64,000 bases of DNA from Campanula takesimana. Lineage: Eukaryota > Streptophyta > Magnoliopsida > Asterales > Campanulaceae. Each line of letters opens with the position of its first letter. The first letter of the stretch is position 1. Below are positions 1 through 11,675 of the stretch, piece after piece. Both the position numbers and the translations under genes were made by a program. A model generated the notes under the pieces. It did no database searches, was not told the origin of the DNA, and saw only the letters and a program-made list of their open reading frames with translations. The stretch covers positions 806,001 through 870,000 of the forward strand of contig JAOWBW010000764.1 of NCBI GenBank assembly GCA_026119855.1. Direction: 5' to 3'.

Positions 1-905
1 ACACATCTTGGAGTAACAAAGAAGCAAACTGGAAATCATCAATGTTGGTAGTGGTGCCCTAGGCACGTTAATAAATGTTGTAATTGTTATCATTTATTTC
101 ATATCAATAAAGAGATGTTTTGATTATTATTGTTGTTCATGTTTACTTATAATAATCTCCGTCCCTAGTACTTGTTAAGCACTAGCATAAAGGCTAAATG
201 ATCATGGGATGATCATGTTAGATTTATGGGTACTTGTTTGGAACAAGGTACTGGACATGACCCGCTGTATGAGATTTATGTCATGGTCTATGTCGAACAT
301 ATATCTCATATTAGTTATGTCATTTGAATCTTTAGACATGAAGTTATTATAGTCTTCCACTTGATGAACGTTGTGTTTGACATATTCAAACGCTACCTTA
401 ACACGGTAGTTATAAAGGGTATGATTGGCATAATCGGATTCCCGTTGGGAAGAATAATAAGCTAAATGGATTTGTCCCTCCACGGAGAGATGTCAATCTT
501 GGTCCCCTCGAAAGGAATGATGTTGATGATATGTTCGGCCGGACTCAAATGGATTGATTGGATCAATAGCATTTGAATTATCAACATATTCGGAATCGAG
601 AAAGTATTGAACAAGACAAGTTGACTGTTTGACCATGACTTGTGTTCAATGACAGCGTGGACAAAAGGATTGTGACATATTCTAAAGGAATGCGAACTTG
701 TATCTAGTTATACTATTTGGGTAGGTATGACGGTTTGCTAGAACCTAATCATATCTTATGGTTTCATGTTTGAGCCCATTGCCAACTTAGTATAATCCTA
801 GAGGGTCACACACAATAGAACGAATCTTAAATAAAAGGACTGTATTGGAATTTAGGGTCGAAGGACCTCAAAGGAATTTTTGGAAAATTCTGGGAATTCT
901 GGTCA

Positions 906-955
906 GCGAGCGGGCGCTCGGTAAGGGCCAGGCGGGCGCTTGGTCTAGGCGGCAG
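906..955 (+). promoter_or_regulatory. GC-rich repeated word upstream of the Copia TATA box
   Basis: Two copies of GCGGGCGCTYGG plus AGGCGGCAG lie in otherwise AT-rich LTR sequence. The same cluster recurs in the 3' LTR near 17487-17537. Related words occur in the Copia leader, the Gypsy LTRs and the solo LTR at 48349-50450. Its position in U3, just upstream of TATA, suggests an enhancer; the function is inferred. Confidence 0.45.
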
Positions 956-1024
956 AATATTTCCTAATTCGATTTGGGAAGGTTTTTGGCACAAGATTCC
1001 TATTTGGAATAGGTCTTAATTGTG

Positions 1025-1032
1025 TATAAAAA
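1025..1032 (+). promoter_or_regulatory. TATA-like box of Copia 5' LTR
   Basis: TATAAAAA in the middle of the LTR, where the U3/R boundary is expected. The same box is at 17608-17615 in the 3' LTR. Confidence 0.55.
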
Positions 1033-1479
1033 TCCAATTTCGGTCAGACCATTGGCACTTGTGTTTTGTGTGCCTCCAAAGAGTTTGAGAGGGTTATTAT
1101 TTTGTTCCAAGACATCTTGGATTGAGAAACAAAATAATTCACAAAATAATTCCATATAGTTCTTTATTAAATTGTGAAAGTGTGTTTCATAATTATTGGT
1201 CTAGCAACCAAGATCAAGAAGTTTCTTGATATTCGTTCGTGGTGTGGATACCGCTAGAGGGTGAATTTTATCATCTTCAAAGTTCGTGAATTTTTTCCGT
1301 GATAAAGCTTCAAGTTCTCCACCAAATTCTAAGCTAGTATTCATAGTCATCAAGGGTTTTTTTTTCCTCTATTCATTATGTTGTATTTGATTTAATCATA
1401 TGAACGGATCCATGGCTTTGGGTTTCATAAAATTTTAAATACTATATTCCGCTGCGCATGTTACTTGGAAACCCAACAG

Positions 1480-1492
1480 TGGTATCAGAGCC
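1480..1492 (+). other. Copia primer binding site (initiator Met tRNA)
   Basis: TGGTATCAGAGCC starts one base after the 5' LTR. It is the standard plant iMet-tRNA primer site. Confidence 0.9.
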
Positions 1493-3078
1493 CCGGTCAT
1501 GTTGATTAATTCAATACTTGGATCATGTTATGTGTATATAAATTGCTTATGTGCCTAGCATGATATGAATATTGGAATATATGATGCTTATGTGTTTTGT
1601 GATTTTATGTGGTTTATTGTTTTACAACTTTAATCGCACGATTCAATCGCAATAAAAATTATGGTGGATTCTGAATTATTTCGATTATTAATTTTTGATC
1701 AGATCAAAGTCTTAATAATTGGGGAAAAATAATTTTGAGACAAATTTTTCGAACTTTAAAATTCAGTGCCATTCTGACCAAACAGGCGCCCGCTCGCTGG
1801 GGACCAGGCGGCCGCTTGCTTCAGGCTTGCTTCAGGCGCGCGCTCGGTCAAGACCAGGCGGGCGCTTGCTCGTCAGAATCTGTTCTGATTTTGGTTAAAA
1901 TCTGAATATGGAATTTTTGATAAATTCAACAAAACCAGTAACAGAACCAGTCTAGACTTGCTGATCTGGAATGGGTTTTGGGTAGTTGGTTTGTGTGTGG
2001 ATTTTGGGGTTTGATTTTCCTATTTGTTTTAGTCTTGTGATTCCTAGATTGGTTCAACTTTTGGATGGCTAATCTGCGTTCATCGAGATTGTGTTTCCCA
2101 AAATTGATCGCAATCAAAGTTTCAAAGATAAAACGAAGTTAGAATTATGAAGAGTTCATGATTGCTAAAATTGAGAAACAAAGTTCTTGATTCAAAGTTT
2201 GGAGATCCATGTGGAATTGTGGATGCAATTGGCCTACGTTCATCGAGACCATCTATTGCTTAGTTTCGGCCACATGGACTACTTTCTTGGTTTCTTGAAT
2301 TAGTGCGGGATTGTGGTTGCCTAATGGCTTAGTTCGACCGCACTTCTTGTTGTCTTGATTTGGAGATAATAACCAAAGTTGAAATAGTCTCATCCTCATA
2401 ATTATAGAGAAACTAATGACACGTAAATATCATGCTTAAATTAATGGAGATTAATTTAGTGGCTAAACTTGATGCGTAACATGGTTATATTATGTGCTCA
2501 TAGATGTGTTATATGCTATATGTGATGAACGTTCAAAGAAAGTTTTAAGTCCTTCATTGCCATGCCATGATTAAAACACTTGTTTATACATGGGTGATCT
2601 TGATGTGGATTCGCCTCCGCCAGGTGCATTAAGTTTATTCATGTATGAGCAAGATGAGGTTCATTAGTTTAATGTGGGCTTGCCTCCGCAAGGTACATCA
2701 AATTGAATGGTTCCTATGCGTTTAAAATGGTTAGACTTAATTAGGCGTCAAAACAGTTTTGGGCCTAGGCAAAAGATGAGATTAAACGTGTTTTGAAATT
2801 GGATTTCTCAAAGAATCTCATAAAAGGATCTAAGAATCATATGGGATATGATTGACATGATTGTCTACCTAATTAATTTAGTTTTGAGCGGTCCGCCTCC
2901 GTGGACTCAAAAGTTAAATTAAAGTTGGATCTTAGCCCAATTAAATTATATTATACATTGGATGTATATGAAGGTTATATAATTTAGTGGGAGTATTTTG
3001 TTTTAAAATACATTAATTATTTCTTTAATGAAAAATCGGTACTTATTAAATTTTGGAAATTTTGCATATTTGTAGATA
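1493..3078 (+). other. Copia untranslated leader
   Basis: About 1.6 kb without a coding signal. It holds a second GC-rich word cluster (1783-1872), a repeated phrase GTTCATCGAGA (near 2079 and 2237) and three spaced copies of a GCCTCCG word (near 2610, 2670 and 2895). Long leaders with short repeats are known in Angela/BARE-type elements. Confidence 0.6.
1783..1872 (+). repeat. GC-rich word cluster in the Copia leader
   Basis: Four variants of the GGCGSSCGC word within 90 bp (AGGCGCCCGCTCG, AGGCGGCCGCTTG, AGGCGCGCGCTCG, AGGCGGGCGCTTG), separated by short non-repeated spacers. They appear as permutations of one theme rather than a simple tandem array. Confidence 0.6.
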
Positions 3079-4054
3079 ATGACTAATAACACTCAATCAA
3101 TGTCGTTGCGATCAATCCTTGAGAAGGATAAGCTCGAAGAGAATGGTACTAACTTTATGGATTGGATCCGTAGCATAAGAATCGTTCTTAGGCAAGAAGA
3201 TAAGTTGTACATTCTCGATGGGCCTCTCCCCGCTGAACCACCGCCTACTGCCCCTAGGGCAGAAAGAGACAATTACAAGAAACATCGTAATGAATTCTAG
3301 AGATGTAAGTTGTCTCATTCTTGCTACTATGTGCTCAAAACTCCAACAAAGTTTGGAACATTTGGAAGCCTATGAGATAGGCGTGGAGTTGAGAACCATG
3401 TTTCAAGAGCAAGCTAGGCAAGAGAGGTACAAGACCATTGTTGCATTCACTACCTGTAAGATGAATGAAGGGTAACAAGTGAGTCCTCACTTTCTTAAAA
3501 AGAAAGGTTATGTAGAGAACCTTGAGAAACTTGGCTATCCAATCCCATTGGAGCTAGCCACGGATCTCATTCTTAATTCATTGCCTAAAAGTTATAATCA
3601 GTTTGTGATGAATTATAACATGCATGGAATGGATAAGAATCTCTCTGAGTTGCATGGGATGCTCAAAACTGCAGAGATGAAAATTGTGGAGAAAGGTTCT
3701 CCCGTGCTCTTAGTTCATGATGGGAAGAAGGCTAGTGCCAAAGGAAAGGGTAAGAAAGTTGTCAAACCCAAAATAAGCAAGGCAAAGGTTGCCAAGGCTT
3801 CTGAGGCAAAACCCGATTCACAAAAGGATGCAATCTGTTTTCATTGTCAAGAAATTGGTCATTGGAAACGTAATTGCAAGGCTTTCTTGGAAGAGCAAAA
3901 GAAAAAGAAGGGCAGCAAGGCTGCGTCGACTTCAGGTATCTATATGATAGATATTCTCCTTTCTACCACTGATTCTTGGGTATTGGATACCGGATTTGGT
4001 TCTCACATTTGTCTAAATGTGCAGGGACTAAAGAATAGGAGACTGCTTAAATAA
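3079..4054 (+). pseudogene. Copia gag and start of protease, frame-broken
   Basis: Gag would coat the element RNA. It begins with ATG at 3079 in a Copia-type N-terminus. The frame shifts near 3297, and again with a stop near 3472. The rest reads open to 4054 and contains a CCHC zinc knuckle (CFHCQEIGHWKRNC, about 3836-3877) after a lysine-rich stretch. The protease site WVLDTG lies near 3976. An in-frame TAA at 4052-4054 separates it from the following segment, which continues in the same frame. The lesions precede the Gypsy insertion point and are independent of it. Confidence 0.85.
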
Positions 4055-4577
4055 GGTGAAGTAGATCTACGCGTGGGGAATGGAGCAAGAGTTGCTGCAT
4101 TAGCCGTAAATACTTATGAAGTCACTTTACCTTCCGGATTAATTCTTGTTTTGAACAATTGTTATTATGTTCCGGATTTAAGTAGAAATATTATTTCAAT
4201 TTCTTGTTTGGATAATGAAGGTTTTAAGTTCCTTATTGAGAATAAGAAATTTTCTATTTATTTAAATGATGTGCTTTATGGTATTGCTAATTCATTTAAT
4301 GGCCTTTATATCTTGGATGTCAAGAATGAAAATAATGACAATGTCTATCATGTAAATAAGAAATCTAAACCTAATGATGTAAATCATACTTATTTGTGGC
4401 ATTGCCGCCTTGGTCATATTAATGAGAAGCGTATCTCAAAACTCCATGGGGACGGACTTTTGGGTTCATGTGACCTCGAGTCATTTGATACTTGTGAGTC
4501 GTGTCTTCTTGGAAAAATGACTAAGACACCTTTTACCAAGATAGGTGAAAGGGCAAGTGACTTATTGGGGTTGATAC
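4055..4577 (+). pseudogene. Copia protease end and integrase N-terminus
   Basis: Open in one frame (first ATG-like codon 4073). It carries the GAG-pre-integrase region with the HHCC zinc-binding pattern: WHCRLGH near 4398 and CESCLLGK near 4492. The reading frame is cut by the Gypsy element after 4577. It resumes in register at 14196, because the five bases 14191-14195 repeat 4573-4577. Confidence 0.85.
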
Positions 4578-7090
4578 TGACACGCCCCCAGGTCCCGGGA
4601 TCCCCTAATAGAACCTCGAACCTGGATGGAGTGCCTAACGAAGAACAAGAAACTTAACAAGAATCTTAATGACATTTGTTTAACAAACTGACATGATATA
4701 TATATACACTCTAGAGTAAGGAGCTATACTAGCTCACAACACGAGTTCTAGACAAGAAAATTCAAAACCAAACTTAATACATACACAGCGGAAACATGCC
4801 CAGCACATAAGCTGGCATCAAGAGTACTATACAAGATGTCTAGTGACAACAAGAACTGTCTACCCCAAAATAAGGAGTTACAAAACCCATAATACATCGT
4901 CCTCACCAAGTGTAAAAGGACACAAGCCCCAAAATAATCACGACCTGCGAAGTAAGCTCCCAACTATGTCGAGCCTCACTGCGCACTATCCTTCCTTTCC
5001 TGGGGGGGACAAATAAAGGGTGAGATAAATCTCAGTAAGCTATTAGATGCAACTACATGACATGTTATCATGCAATTCAAATAGATACTCAAGTAATCAT
5101 TTATCAAGTATCATCAGGTAACAAGTATATGAGAGGATAATCCACTCATCAAGTAGCACATAAAGCTAAACAAGCAAGTTATAAGGATATTGCTTCCTTC
5201 CTTATTCCTCCCAAGAATACCATTGTTGTCGTAGCTTGTATTACTTTGACAATCACGATCAATAACAGGAACTGATTATTCAGTATGTATCAGAAGACCC
5301 GGTAACCAGTGTCATTCCCAATATCACAACTCATGAATATTCACGAGGTGATCAAGACAAGAGTTTAGCATTCACTTAAGTCAGGCTTATTGCTCCAACT
5401 AAGGAAGCTATGCCCTTACTATGGCCGGTAGTAAGGGGTCACGCGGAAATACATAGGGACCCGATTGTCACTTAAACCCCAGCTCTCGCGACAAGCGTGA
5501 ACCTATATATTTTCGAACAAGCAAGGAGAACCAGCTGGACTCACACAAGAAGGTACAAGTAGATATTTACTTGAACTACGGGAGAAGAACTAATCCAAAA
5601 GTAGTGGACTAGCTCAACAAGGAACATGCTTCAAGTAATCAATAAGTCACCTTGTTATCAAGCAACTATATGCAATGTTTGCACATACACAACAAGAACA
5701 TGTCTCATACAAGTTAGTGCTTATTCATAGCACTTTTAAGTTCACTACCATACATATGTATTGGTGTCAAGCCATGTACAAGATTTTATTATCTTATACT
5801 TCAATTATAATCCAATTCTTTGGATGTTCAAGTCACGTACAAGAGTTTAAATGTCTTATACTTCAAGTTATAATTCCAATCTTTGGACATTCAAGCAAGT
5901 ATAAGAGTTATACATTTACTCTTACAAAATCCCAATCCTATTCTTAGGATATTCAAGTCTAAGACCTTATGCTAATGCCTCTAAGGTGCACAATCATTGG
6001 ATTCACAACAAGTATAACACATTAGTGCTTGTTCATAGCACTTTCAAGACATAAAGAAGAGATACTACTCTTATACTTATGTTCTCATTTGAGTTCTATA
6101 AGTATTAGTGTTCAAGACTAAGTTCTAATGCCCTCAAAAGGTACCATTATACTTGCTAGTACATCTTATACTAAGGCTATATGCCTTAGGAGGAATAAGC
6201 TTTCAGCTTGATTTAGGTTTAAAACACTTTACTTGGAACAGGGGACCGGGCGGGCGCTCGAGGTAGACCGGGCGGCCGCTTGTTCAAATTTCCTTAAACC
6301 CATAACTTTCTGGCCAAAAGGGCGGGCGCCTGGTCCATAACCGGGCGGGCGCCTGGTCCAAAAATCAGCAAAACCCCAATTCTTTCCCAGGCTTAGGAAT
6401 CTCCGTCCCCAAGCGTAGGAGTAACTTTTCACTAACAATTTACACATTCCCAGGGATACCAACAACTCAAACTAATACTTTCATTTCAATTTCCTTACTT
6501 TATACAGTAGGGTATACTCCCTTTGTCCCACAATTACAAGTACCACAAAAATTGCCCCAAACACAAAATTAACATTCACAAGTATCGGGGATATCATTTA
6601 TGCATGTTATTACAAGCAAGGGGAGCTAATAACTTACCTAGTCAAATTTCAAGTTGACCCAAACTTATTTCTGTTCGGCCTGGAACGCTCTATTCAACGC
6701 CACGAATATTAATCCGGGATCGGAATCAAGAACGGAGGGATAATTAAACTCGAGGAGTCGGAAATAGGCAAAACTTTTAACCTAGGTTATGAAACAGAGG
6801 GAGTGTACGTAATGATTTGGGGAAAATGACTTTCCCAGGCAACCCACAAAGATGATATACTTTGAACTTTCAAACAATTGCACTTAGGTCCCTCAAGTTT
6901 CACTTTTAACAAAAAGACCCCTAAAGTCAAATTTTCACAAATGACCCAAAAGTCAAAACTAGACATTTAACCACCTTAACTATTTAAAGCAGTTAAAACT
7001 TTAACCCAAGTAAAACTAACACATAATATGCAAGTTCAAGTATTTAACAAATATGTCAAATATTTAACGATAATAAGGATGGGCGTTACA
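4578..7090 (-). repeat. Gypsy 3' LTR
   Basis: 2513 bp. Compared with the other LTR, the only differences I find are a G run of 7 against 8 (near 5000) and of 4 against 5 (near 6620). No substitution was seen, which means very recent insertion. Confidence 0.95.
6242..6360 (-). repeat. GC-rich word cluster in Gypsy LTR
   Basis: Four variants of GGGCGGGCGCYYG / GGGCGGCCGCTTG inside an AT-rich LTR. The same cluster is at 13340-13458 in the other LTR. It resembles the clusters in the unrelated Copia LTR and leader. Confidence 0.6.
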
Positions 7091-7103
7091 TCCTCCCCAC
7101 CTT
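7091..7103 (-). other. Gypsy polypurine tract
   Basis: On the minus strand AAGGTGGGGAGGA directly abuts the 3' LTR, as expected for the plus-strand DNA primer. Confidence 0.85.
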
Positions 7104-7125
7104 AAAGAAAATTCGCCCACGAATT

Positions 7126-10100
7126 TTACTTACCAAAGTTTTCAAATAGGCTCGGGTATTTATCTCGCATCTCTTTCTCGGTTTCCCAAGTAGCCTCTTC
7201 AATTTCATGATTCCTCCAAAGGACCTTCACAATAGGAATCCTTTTGGTACGCAATACTTGCTCTTTCCAGTCAAGAATTTCAACAGGTTGTTCCTCATAA
7301 GATAAATCAGGCTGAAATGGAATAGCCTCATACTCAAGAACATGTGATTCATCTGCCATATACTTGCGAAGCATAGACACATGGAATACATCATGAATAC
7401 CAGATAAAGAAGGAGGTAAAGCCACTTTATAAGCCAACTTACCAACTCTTTCAAGAATCTCAAATGGACCGATATAACGAGGAGATAACTTTCCTTTCTT
7501 CCCAAATCTCTTTATACCTCTACGAGGAGAGACCTTCAAGAATACAAAGTCACCTACCTGAAATTCAAGATCCCTTCTACGATGATCTGCATAACTCTTT
7601 TGTCTACTCTGAGCTGTGCGCAATCTATCTCGAATGAGTTTCACACTCTCAACTGACTGTTGAACCATTTCAGGACCCAAGAGTCTAGCTTCTCCCACTT
7701 CATCCCAGCATATAGGAGATCGACATTTTCTGCCATAAAGAGCCTCATATGGAGCCATTTCAATGCTAGACTGATAACTGTTATTATAAGCAAACTCAGC
7801 CAAAGGAAGATGAGTATCCCAACTGCCTTTGAAATCAATAACACAAGCACGTAACATATCCTCGAGAATCTGTATAAGTCTCTCAGATTGCCCATCAGAT
7901 TGAGGATGAAAAGCAGTACTGAAATTCAATTTAGTACCCATGGCACCCTGCAGAGCCTGCCAGAATCGAGAAGTAAAACGAGGATCTCTGTCAGATACAA
8001 TACTCACAGGAACTCCATGCAGTCGGACAATCTCCTGAACATATAAAGATGCCAATTGAGACAATGAATATCCCATGGAAACAGACAAGAAGTGAGCTGA
8101 TTTAGTTAACCTGTCCACTATAACCCAAACAGCATCATGGCCTCGTCTGGTACGTGGCAAACCAGTCACAAAATCCATAGTAATATGCTCCCATTTCCAC
8201 TCTGGAATTTCCAATGGTTGCAACAAACCTGCTGGACGTTGATGTTCCACTTTTACTTGTTGACAAGTCAAACATTTGGAAACATACTCAGCAATCTCTC
8301 TTTTCATATTGTTCCACCAGAAATATTTCTTCAAGTCTTGGTACATTTTAGTGCTTCCAGGATGAATAGTATACTTGGCTTTGTGAGCCTCTTCAAGAAC
8401 TTTCTTCTTTATCTCAGGATCAACTGGAATACAAACTCTGCCTCGAAAGGTAAGAATTCCATCACTATTAAAAGAAAAATCTGGTTGCTTTCCTTCATTC
8501 ATTCCACTAATGATTTTCTGCAATTCAGAATCAGTTACCTGAACTTCTTTGATCTGTTGGAGTAAGTCTGAAGTAGCTTTTATATTAGCAAAGATAACTC
8601 CATGATTTGATTCACAAGGACTCCAATCATATAAGTCTTCGAACATCTTCCATTCACGAATCATCAGGCAAGAAATATAAGTCTTTCTGCTCAGTGCATC
8701 TGCCACCACATTTGCTTTTCCAGGATGATAAAGGATAGTACAATCATGATCCTTCAATTTCTCCATCCATCTACGTTGCCTCATGTTAAGCTCTTTTTGA
8801 GAAAACAAGTACTTCAAACTTTTATGATCGGTAAAGACTTCAAATTTGGTTCCATACAAGTAATGCCTCCATTTATGCAAAGCAAAAATAATCGCAGCCA
8901 ACTCTAAATCATGAGTAGGGTAATTCTTTTCATAAGGAGATAATTTTCGAGAAGCATAAGCTATTACCTTGCCATCTTGCATCAGAACACAACCCAATCC
9001 TTCTTTAGAAGCATCAGTATAAACCATGAAATGTTCAGAACCATTAGGCAAAGCCAAGACTGGAGCTGTAGTCAAACGCCTTTTCAACTCCTGAAAACTT
9101 GCTTCACATTTGTCATTCCACTCAAAAGAAATAGCTTTTCGAGTCATATTAGTCAATGGAGTAGCAATCTTGGAGAATCCCTCTATGAACCTCCGATAAT
9201 AACTAGCCAAGCCCAAGAAACTACGGATTTCAGTCACTGTAGTTGGCCTTTTCCAGTTAACAACTGCTTCAACTTTGGAAGGATCTACTGCAATACCAGT
9301 AGCAGACACAACATGCCCCAAGAATGAAACCTCTTCTAACCAGAAAGCACATTTGCTAAATTTTGCAAACAATTGTTTCTCACGAAGAACTTGTAATACT
9401 ACTCTGAGATGTTGTTCATGTTCAGCCCGTGATTTAGAATATACAAGAATATCATCAATGAATACCATCACAAAACAATCAAGATATGGCTTGAAGATAC
9501 GGTTCATCAAATCCATAAATACAGCTGGAGCATTTGTCAAACCGAATGGCATAACAATAAACTCATAATGCCCATACCTGGTACGGAAAGCTGTCTTTGG
9601 TATATCCTCAGATCTGATTTTCAACTGATGATAACCACTTCTCAAGTCCAGCTTCGAATACACTACTGAACCCTGAAGCTGATCAAACAAGTCATCAATA
9701 TGAGGTAACGGATATTTGTTCTTGATAGTTACCTGATTAAGATCTCTGTAATTAATACACAATCGCAGAGTCCCATCTTTCTTTCTGACAAATAACACTG
9801 GTGCACCCCACGGTGATACACTAGGTCTGATGAAACCCCTTTCCAGCAATTCCTCAAGCTGTGTTTTCAACTCTCTCAACTCAGCTGGAGCCATTCTATA
9901 GGGTGCTTTAGAGATTGGTGCTGTACCTGGTAATAACTCAATACAGAACTCAAGCTCTCGATCAGGTGGCATGCTATACTCAGAAGAGAACACATCTGAA
10001 AATTCAGACACAACAGGAATATCCTCCATCTTGGGAACAGATATACTCTGATCAAGTACACATGCGAGATACCCGGCACAACCACGAGATAAAAGTTTTC

Positions 10101-11589
10101 TAGCTTTTAAAGCAGAAATAACATGTATAGCACATAAAGGCCTATCACCTTCAAAAGTAAAATCAGGCAAACCAGGAATAGAAAAAGTTACTACTTTTCT
10201 ATAACAATCAACAGATGCATGATGCACATATAGCCAATCCATGCCAAGAATCACGTCAAAGTCCCTTATAGGTAACACGACTAGGTCAGCAAGAAGGGCA
10301 TGATCACCCACAAGGACCTCACATTTCTTGTAAACCTCAGAAGTAAACATGCAATCTCCCATAGGGGAAGATACTTCTAGCACATAAGGCATAGAATCAG
10401 GAAGAACATGCAAATGCGACACAAAATGAGATGCCACATAAGAATGAGATGAGCCTGGATCTATCAAGACTCGCGCTCTCGTACTAGAAAGTAACATAAT
10501 ACCTCCTATGACTGCAGAAGACTCAGCTACACCCTGCTGATCTAAAGCAAACACTCGACCCTGAACTTTTGGTCGACCCCCACTATCTCTCTTGGAACCT
10601 GAAGCCTGCTGACTTGTAACCCCAGCTTGATTTCCTCTATTTTTAGGACAATTTCTAGCAAAATGCCCCACTTCACCACACAATAAACACTTTCCTTGCT
10701 TTAGCCAACACTTGTCTTCAGAATGGCCTTCTTTCGAACAAAAGCCACACACTCTCCTGGAACCTTGGACTGTTGTCCTCGAACCAGTTGATACACTACC
10801 TTTGCTTTCGGTTGGCTGTCGGAATCGACGATCTTGGCGGCCAGATTTACCACCTTTAGAACCAGATCCCTGAGTTTTCTCTGATACACGACCAGTCATG
10901 GTTGTTCCCAACTTCACCTTGTGTTCTTCAATATCATTTTCAATAGTATAAGCCTTCTCCACTGCTTGCTGATAACTAGAGAGCTGTAGAGAAAGAAGTT
11001 GCTTCCTATACTCAGTCCTCAACCCTTTAACAAACCTCTGTGCCTTCTTGGCTTCATTTGGAACTAAGTGATCACAATACCTCGCCAATTCTGTGAACTT
11101 GGTTGAGTATTGCCCCACGGTCAGACTTCCTTGCTCCAGATTAAGAAATTCCATTTCCTTCCTATCTTGGACTACTGTTGGAATAAACTGTGACTTAAAA
11201 GCTTTACGAAAATTCTCCCATGTCTGAGGTACACCTTCTAGTTCCCAGCTTTTACTCAGCACTTGCCACCAATGTTCAGCGGCTTTCTCAAGTTTAAAGG
11301 TTGCAAAGGTTACCTTATCACCACCCGCACATCTCAAGGCTGTAAAGATCTTCTCAATGCTTTCAATCCACTCCTCTGCCTTCTTAGCATCAAATTCCCC
11401 GTCAAAACTACGAGGTTTCAGCTTCAAGAACCTTGTAAGGCGATTAGGATAATCCCAGTCAACATTATCAACCATTTCTTCTTGAGGAGTTATAGATCTC
11501 AGCTGATTACTACCACTTGTACCTTCAGAACTCATTGTACCTGTAGGTAAACACTCAGCGTTATTAATAACACCCCAAGACTCACCCAT
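7126..11589 (-). CDS. Gypsy gag-pol polyprotein (chromovirus)
   Basis: One uninterrupted frame of 1487 residues encodes all retrotransposition functions. Gag domain is about residues 60-225. Two Cys/His motifs follow (CX2CX4HX4C) near 280-315; the second, CLLCGEVGHFARNC, is a standard zinc knuckle. The aspartic protease motif is DPGSSHS, near 376. Reverse transcriptase has FIDDILVYS near 710, RNase H starts with YTDAS near 858, and integrase has the HHCC motif near 1090 and DDE residues in MDF, SDRD and the SERL segment (about 1140-1235). The last 55 residues (7126-7290) form a chromodomain-like tail of the Tekay/Del kind, with WRNHEIEEATWE. The reading frame stays open through all domains. 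The start is the first in-frame ATG, 72 bp downstream of the primer site; an internal start such as the Met at residue 19 is possible. Confidence 0.95.
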   Translation of the reverse strand: MGESWGVINNAECLPTGTMSSEGTSGSNQLRSITPQEEMVDNVDWDYPNRLTRFLKLKPRSFDGEFDAKKAEEWIESIEKIFTALRCAGGDKVTFATFKLEKAAEHWWQVLSKSWELEGVPQTWENFRKAFKSQFIPTVVQDRKEMEFLNLEQGSLTVGQYSTKFTELARYCDHLVPNEAKKAQRFVKGLRTEYRKQLLSLQLSSYQQAVEKAYTIENDIEEHKVKLGTTMTGRVSEKTQGSGSKGGKSGRQDRRFRQPTESKGSVSTGSRTTVQGSRRVCGFCSKEGHSEDKCWLKQGKCLLCGEVGHFARNCPKNRGNQAGVTSQQASGSKRDSGGRPKVQGRVFALDQQGVAESSAVIGGIMLLSSTRARVLIDPGSSHSYVASHFVSHLHVLPDSMPYVLEVSSPMGDCMFTSEVYKKCEVLVGDHALLADLVVLPIRDFDVILGMDWLYVHHASVDCYRKVVTFSIPGLPDFTFEGDRPLCAIHVISALKARKLLSRGCAGYLACVLDQSISVPKMEDIPVVSEFSDVFSSEYSMPPDRELEFCIELLPGTAPISKAPYRMAPAELRELKTQLEELLERGFIRPSVSPWGAPVLFVRKKDGTLRLCINYRDLNQVTIKNKYPLPHIDDLFDQLQGSVVYSKLDLRSGYHQLKIRSEDIPKTAFRTRYGHYEFIVMPFGLTNAPAVFMDLMNRIFKPYLDCFVMVFIDDILVYSKSRAEHEQHLRVVLQVLREKQLFAKFSKCAFWLEEVSFLGHVVSATGIAVDPSKVEAVVNWKRPTTVTEIRSFLGLASYYRRFIEGFSKIATPLTNMTRKAISFEWNDKCEASFQELKRRLTTAPVLALPNGSEHFMVYTDASKEGLGCVLMQDGKVIAYASRKLSPYEKNYPTHDLELAAIIFALHKWRHYLYGTKFEVFTDHKSLKYLFSQKELNMRQRRWMEKLKDHDCTILYHPGKANVVADALSRKTYISCLMIREWKMFEDLYDWSPCESNHGVIFANIKATSDLLQQIKEVQVTDSELQKIISGMNEGKQPDFSFNSDGILTFRGRVCIPVDPEIKKKVLEEAHKAKYTIHPGSTKMYQDLKKYFWWNNMKREIAEYVSKCLTCQQVKVEHQRPAGLLQPLEIPEWKWEHITMDFVTGLPRTRRGHDAVWVIVDRLTKSAHFLSVSMGYSLSQLASLYVQEIVRLHGVPVSIVSDRDPRFTSRFWQALQGAMGTKLNFSTAFHPQSDGQSERLIQILEDMLRACVIDFKGSWDTHLPLAEFAYNNSYQSSIEMAPYEALYGRKCRSPICWDEVGEARLLGPEMVQQSVESVKLIRDRLRTAQSRQKSYADHRRRDLEFQVGDFVFLKVSPRRGIKRFGKKGKLSPRYIGPFEILERVGKLAYKVALPPSLSGIHDVFHVSMLRKYMADESHVLEYEAIPFQPDLSYEEQPVEILDWKEQVLRTKRIPIVKVLWRNHEIEEATWETEKEMRDKYPSLFENFGK

Positions 11590-11660
11590 ACCTAGGCCAT
11601 AGACCCTATCCAGACTTAGAGCAAACCAAGGTAGCTAAACAGGGTAGCTAAACCAGGGTA

Positions 11661-11672
11661 GCTCTGATACCA
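11661..11672 (-). other. Gypsy primer binding site
   Basis: The minus strand reads TGGTATCAGAGC three bases from the 5' LTR; it matches initiator Met tRNA. Confidence 0.9.
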
Positions 11673-11675
11673 ACC

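Larger units (their letters stand above)
43..1478 (+). repeat. Copia 5' LTR
   Basis: 1436 bp, TG...CA. By eye it differs from the 3' LTR at about 18 substitutions plus a few single-base indels, roughly 1.3 percent. That suggests insertion some hundreds of thousands to about a million years ago at commonly used plant rates; this is an estimate. A TATA-like box lies at 1025-1032, about 70 bp downstream of a GC-rich motif cluster. Confidence 0.95.

Noticed and set aside
4748..6465. Open frames inside the Gypsy LTRs (71, 90 and 78 codons), repeated at 11846-13564
   Set aside because: Identical because the LTRs are identical; no protein similarity, and they lie in regulatory sequence.
8137..9568. 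Plus-strand open frames of up to 142 codons
   Set aside because: Antisense shadows of the Gypsy gag-pol frame.
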